Origin: Pseudomonas sp. FEN
GTDB lineage: Bacteria; Pseudomonadota; Gammaproteobacteria; Pseudomonadales; Pseudomonadaceae
Assembly (NCBI RefSeq): GCF_904067045.1
Contig: NZ_CAJFDC010000003.1
Coordinates: 36,077-100,076 of the forward strand
DNA length: 64,000 nucleotides
Direction of reading: 5' to 3'
Under the pieces are notes generated by a model. It was not told the DNA's origin. It did no database searches and saw only the letters and a list, made by a program, of their open reading frames with translations. The translations under genes and the position numbers were made by a program. Of the stretch, positions 60,919 through 64,000 are shown piece by piece. Each line of letters starts with the position of its first letter. Position 1 is the first letter of the stretch.

Positions 60919-61379
60919 TCCTTGGCCGGCTCGCGGGCGAGACGGTCGATCTCTTCGCGGAACTCATTGAGGTCCTGGAAGCGGCGATAGACCGACGCGA
61001 AACGGATATAGGCGACTTCGTCGAGCTTCTGCAGCTCGCTCATCACCAGCTCGCCGACAACCAGCGACTTGACCTCGCGCTCGCCGGTGGCCCGCAGCTT
61101 GTGCTTGATATGCACCAGCGCGGCTTCCAGGCGCTCGACGCTGACCGGGCGCTTTTCCAGCGCGCGCTGCATGCCGGCGCGAAGTTTGTCTTCGTCGAAG
61201 GGTTGGCGGCTGCCGTCCTGTTTGATCAGGCGTGGCAAGACCAGTTCGGCGGTCTCGAAGGTGGTGAAACGTTCACCGCAGGCCAGGCATTCGCGCCGGC
61301 GGCGCACCTGTTCGCCCTCGGCGACCAGACGCGAGTCGATGACTTTGGTGTCGTTGGCACCGCAGAAGGGACAGTGCAT
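60915..61379 (-). CDS. nrdR: NrdR (right arm, intact)
   Basis: Mirror of 51079-51543 with the same 154-residue product: zinc ribbon [10 protein letters not shown] and ATP cone. It overlaps the mirrored ribD start by four bases. Likely not a second gene but a mirrored copy of the same locus. Confidence 0.92.
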   Translation of the reverse strand: MHCPFCGANDTKVIDSRLVAEGEQVRRRRECLACGERFTTFETAELVLPRLIKQDGSRQPFDEDKLRAGMQRALEKRPVSVERLEAALVHIKHKLRATGEREVKSLVVGELVMSELQKLDEVAYIRFASVYRRFQDLNEFREEIDRLAREPAKE

Positions 61380-61520
61380 GGTGGCAGGCAACAAAAAATG
61401 GGAGGGCCATGGTAGCGCATCCCCGTCGCAAGACAAGCCATAGGCTTTACGGTATACAGTCGCCCGACTACCTTTTATCCCTATAGATGCAGCGTATTTC
61501 GCCTTGAGTTGGAGCTGTTC

Positions 61521-61979
61521 ATGTCAGTACGACCGCTTGTTTTGCTCAGTCTCGCCGGCCTGTTGGCTGCTTGCGGCAGCCCGCCGCCCAAGCCTGTCCC
61601 GCAGGCCCCGGTCCAGCAACAGACGAGTAAACCGGTCACTCCCTATGAAGAACTCGGTCCGTTGCCCGCGTTTCAGCGTGAATTGAGCGGCACCTTGCTG
61701 GGTGTGCCAGCGGGCGCGGAAGCGGAACTGGCGCTGCTGGTGATCGACGAGCGCGGTCGACCGCAGCAGTTGCTGGCCAGCAGCAGGATCAGAGGCACCG
61801 GCCAGGCGCTGCCGTTCCACCTGCGCTTCAACCCGGAGGTGTTCCCGCTGGGCAGCCGGGTGGAATTGCGCGGGCGGGCCAGCCAGTCCGGGCAGTTGAT
61901 CCTGCATCTGCCGGCGCGGACCATCACCGAGCCGACCTCTCAGGTCCTCGGCCAGTTGCAATTCTTTACCGCCCCATGA
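61521..61979 (+). CDS. YbaY/YscW-like outer-membrane lipoprotein (right arm, intact)
   Basis: The 152-residue precursor has a lipobox (LAGLLAAC, lipid Cys near residue 17) and a Pro/Gln-rich linker. The C-terminal beta domain ([42 protein letters not shown]) is like YbaY or the type III secretion pilotin-like YscW family. Function is unknown, perhaps envelope assembly. This arm gives the correct frame, while the left copy is broken. Its stop overlaps the methyltransferase ATG. Confidence 0.82.
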   Translation: MSVRPLVLLSLAGLLAACGSPPPKPVPQAPVQQQTSKPVTPYEELGPLPAFQRELSGTLLGVPAGAEAELALLVIDERGRPQQLLASSRIRGTGQALPFHLRFNPEVFPLGSRVELRGRASQSGQLILHLPARTITEPTSQVLGQLQFFTAP

Positions 61980-62661
61980 GCGCACCGACGGACCTGCAAC
62001 AGTCCTTGAGCGAGCTGCTGGGCGATGCGCGACTGGTGGCGTGTTCATTGCCAGGGACCGCGCTGCGGTTATGGCTGATCGACGCGCACAACATGGACCG
62101 CGCTTTACCCCGGAGGAAACCCGGCGAATTCTGCATGAACCGCCCTATTGGAGTTTCTGTTGGGCCAGCGGCCTGGCCATGGCCCGCTACCTGGCGGCAC
62201 AGCCACAGTGGGTGGCGGGCAAGCGGGTACTGGACTTCGGCGCCGGCTCGGGCGTGGCGGCAATTGCCGCGGCCCGCGCCGGGGCGCTGGAAGTGGTGGC
62301 CTGCGACCTTGATCCGCTGGCGCTGGCGGCCTGCCGGGCGAATGCGGCGCTCAATGGGGTGGAACTGGGTTACAGCGAGGATTTCTTCGCCGAGAGCGAT
62401 CGTTTCGACCTGATCCTGGTGGCGGATGTTCTGTATGACCGGGAGAACCTGCCCTTGCTCGATCAATTCCTCAGCCGGGGTCGGGAAGCGCTGGTGGCGG
62501 ATTCGCGGGTTCGGGATTTCCGCCATCCGCTGTACCGACGCCTGGAAATGCTCGAAGCCTTCACCCTGCCGGATCTGGCGGAACCGGAGGAGTTTCGCCA
62601 TGTCAGTCTTTACCATGCCCAGCGCGACCGTGCTTCCGGCCATCCGGCCCAGGCTTTATAG
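61976..62661 (+). pseudogene. SAM-dependent methyltransferase (right arm, frameshifted)
   Basis: Mirror of 49800-50486. One C is lost near 62104 (DRAFTPEE becomes DRALPRRK), so the frame is broken after about residue 43. The rest is identical and in one frame. Confidence 0.87.
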
Positions 62662-62691
62662 TTGCCCCATTCCACGCTCTTCGAGATTGCA

Positions 62692-63562
62692 ATGACTCAG
62701 CCCAGCCCCTACATCTTCGACGCCACCACCGCTGACTTCGACCAGTCGGTGATCGAGAATTCGTTCCACAAGCCGGTACTGGTGGATTTCTGGCCGAGTG
62801 GTGCGCGCCCTGCAAAGCATTGATGCCGATGTTGCAACAGATCGCCGAGAGCTATCAGGGCGAACTGTTGCTGGCCAAGGTCGACTGCGATGCCGAGCAG
62901 GACATCGTCGCTCGTTTCGGTATTCGCAGCCTGCCTACCGTGGTGCTGTTCAAGGACGGCCAGCCGGTGGACGGTTTCGCCGGGGCCCAACCGGAGTCGG
63001 CGGTGCGCAAAATGCTTGAGCCGCACGTACAGATGCCACCGCCGGTCGCCGCCGATCCCTGGAACAGGCCGAGGCGCTGTTCGCCGAGGGTCGGATCGGC
63101 GATGCCGAAGCCCTGCTCAAGGTATTGCTCGGTGAAGACAACAGTAACGCCAAGGCGCTGATTCTCTATGGCCGCTGCCTGGCCGAGCGCGGCGAGCTGG
63201 GCGAAGCCCAGGTGGTACTGGATGCGGTCAAGAGCGACGAGTACAAGGCCGCGCTGGCCGGTGCCAAGGCGCAGCTGACCTTCTTGCGTCAGGCGGCCGA
63301 CCTGCCGGAGGTGGCTGATCTGAAGGCGCGCCTGGCGCAAAATCCGCAGGACGACGAAGCGGTCTATCAGTTGGCGGTACAACAGCTGTCGCGCCAGCAG
63401 TACGAAGCTGCGCTGGAGGGTCTGCTCAAGCTGTTTATCCGCAATCGCGGTTACAGCGAAGGCCTGCCGCACAAGACTTTGCTGCAGGTGTTCGATCTGT
63501 TGGGCAACGACCACCCACTGGTGACCACCTATCGTCGCCGGCTGTTCGCTGCGTTGTACTGA
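62692..63562 (+). pseudogene. cnoX: CnoX-type thioredoxin (right arm, frameshifted)
   Basis: Mirror of 48897-49769. A G is lost at VDFWAEWC (near 62793) and a C near 63058 (AADPLEQ), which breaks the frame twice. The TPR part after 63125 is intact. Confidence 0.88.
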
Positions 63563-63647
63563 CCTTGCGTGAGCAGGCTTTAGCTCTGGAGCGGCCCGAA
63601 GGCCGCCAAAAGCTTCGTGGGCAAGCTCCGCTCTCACATCCCCCCCT

Positions 63648-63994
63648 TCAGGCCTCGACCCAGCTGTAAAGCGGCGAATCCGTCCCGCTCAGCACCTTGA
63701 TCTCGCTGCAATGGCGCAAGCGCACCAACAAGCGCTTGGCCGCCGCCGTGCTCCCGGCCAACCCTTCCAACTGTCCCAGCAACTGCGGCCCATCAATCTG
63801 CCCGGCCTGACGCACCAGGTCCCTGGCCGTCCGCCACAAGGCATCGTCCTGGCTCACCGGAGGCGCCACCAGCGCAACATCCGCATCGGCAGGCACGCTC
63901 ACCTGCAACTGCGCCCCCAGCCGCGCCCACCCTCATCCAGCTCCACCGTCAAATCCACCGGCCATTGGCCGATGCTGCCTCGAATTCGTACCAT
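63648..63994 (-). pseudogene. Conserved hypothetical protein (right arm, frameshifted)
   Basis: Mirror of 48461-48811. Four bases are missing near 63932 (ELDEGDWARLG region). The last 86 residues are in frame. The window ends six bases upstream of the start. Confidence 0.8.
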
Positions 63995-64000
63995 GCCGCC

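Larger units (their letters stand above)
56270..64000 (-). repeat. Right arm of the giant inverted repeat
   Basis: Reverse complement of 48,455-56,190 running to the end of the window. Differences from the left arm are nearly all single-base gains or losses in G/C runs. Confidence 0.95.

Noticed and set aside
48455..64000. A true second copy of nrdR and the riboflavin genes
   Set aside because: Mirror symmetry, indel-only differences in homopolymers and a fold inside thiL fit an artefact better. Kept as an alternative in the findings.

Overview
The window looks like chromosome of a fluorescent-group Pseudomonas. Gene content and order follow the P. aeruginosa blocks spc/alpha ribosomal operons - katA - ftnA - uvrA - MFS - ssb, and oprG - (PA4066-PA4063-type) zinc operon - thioredoxin - nrdR - ribD/ribE/ribB/ribH - nusB - thiL. 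The sequence is GC-rich, most gaps carry REP-type palindromes, and no tRNA, rRNA or CRISPR array was seen.

Layout. 1-7.1 kb: end of the spc operon (rpsH to rpmJ) and the alpha operon (rpsM-rpsK-rpsD-rpoA-rplQ). 7.3-14.5 kb: catalase, a haem-less bacterioferritin-like ferritin, uvrA (minus), a YajR-like MFS protein and ssb. 14.6-17.3 kb: a REP-rich gap, a nonsense-disrupted small gene, a small P-loop kinase and a LysR regulator. 17.6-20.4 kb: a dicarboxylate/amino-acid symporter coupled to a tandem Asp/Glu racemase-fold protein. 20.4-28.9 kb: a chaperone-usher fimbrial locus (major pilin, two chaperones, usher, two-domain adhesin, minor pilin) divergent from an RcsB/RocA-like response regulator and an orphan REC-HPt protein. 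29.2-38.3 kb: MFS exporter, MscS-family channel, Lhr helicase and an RmlD-like protein lacking the catalytic Tyr/Lys. 38.4-43.95 kb: an AT-richer accessory island with a PLP decarboxylase, an MFS transporter, a truncated methyltransferase and a decayed IS3-family element. 44-48.4 kb: OmpW/OprG with two ANR-type boxes, then a four-gene zinc operon with a strong Zur-box match.

From about 48,455 to the end, the window is one giant inverted repeat. The block 48,455-56,190 (small hypothetical gene, CnoX-type thioredoxin, methyltransferase, lipoprotein, nrdR, ribD, ribE, ribB, ribH, nusB, 5' part of thiL) is repeated in reverse orientation at 56,270-64,000. The arms differ mainly by one-base homopolymer indels that break different genes in each arm. 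This fits a fold-back long-read or contig-end artefact much better than a biological duplication. The real genome most likely has one intact copy of each gene.

How the genes work together. The first 7 kb is translation, transcription and secretion machinery. katA and ftnA pair peroxide removal with iron storage. The fimbrial locus with its phosphorelay proteins looks like a self-contained adhesion module. The zinc operon looks like a zinc-starvation response. The island may be a small decarboxylation/export (perhaps once methylation) pathway. It is the best candidate here for undescribed chemistry, although its methyltransferase is truncated.
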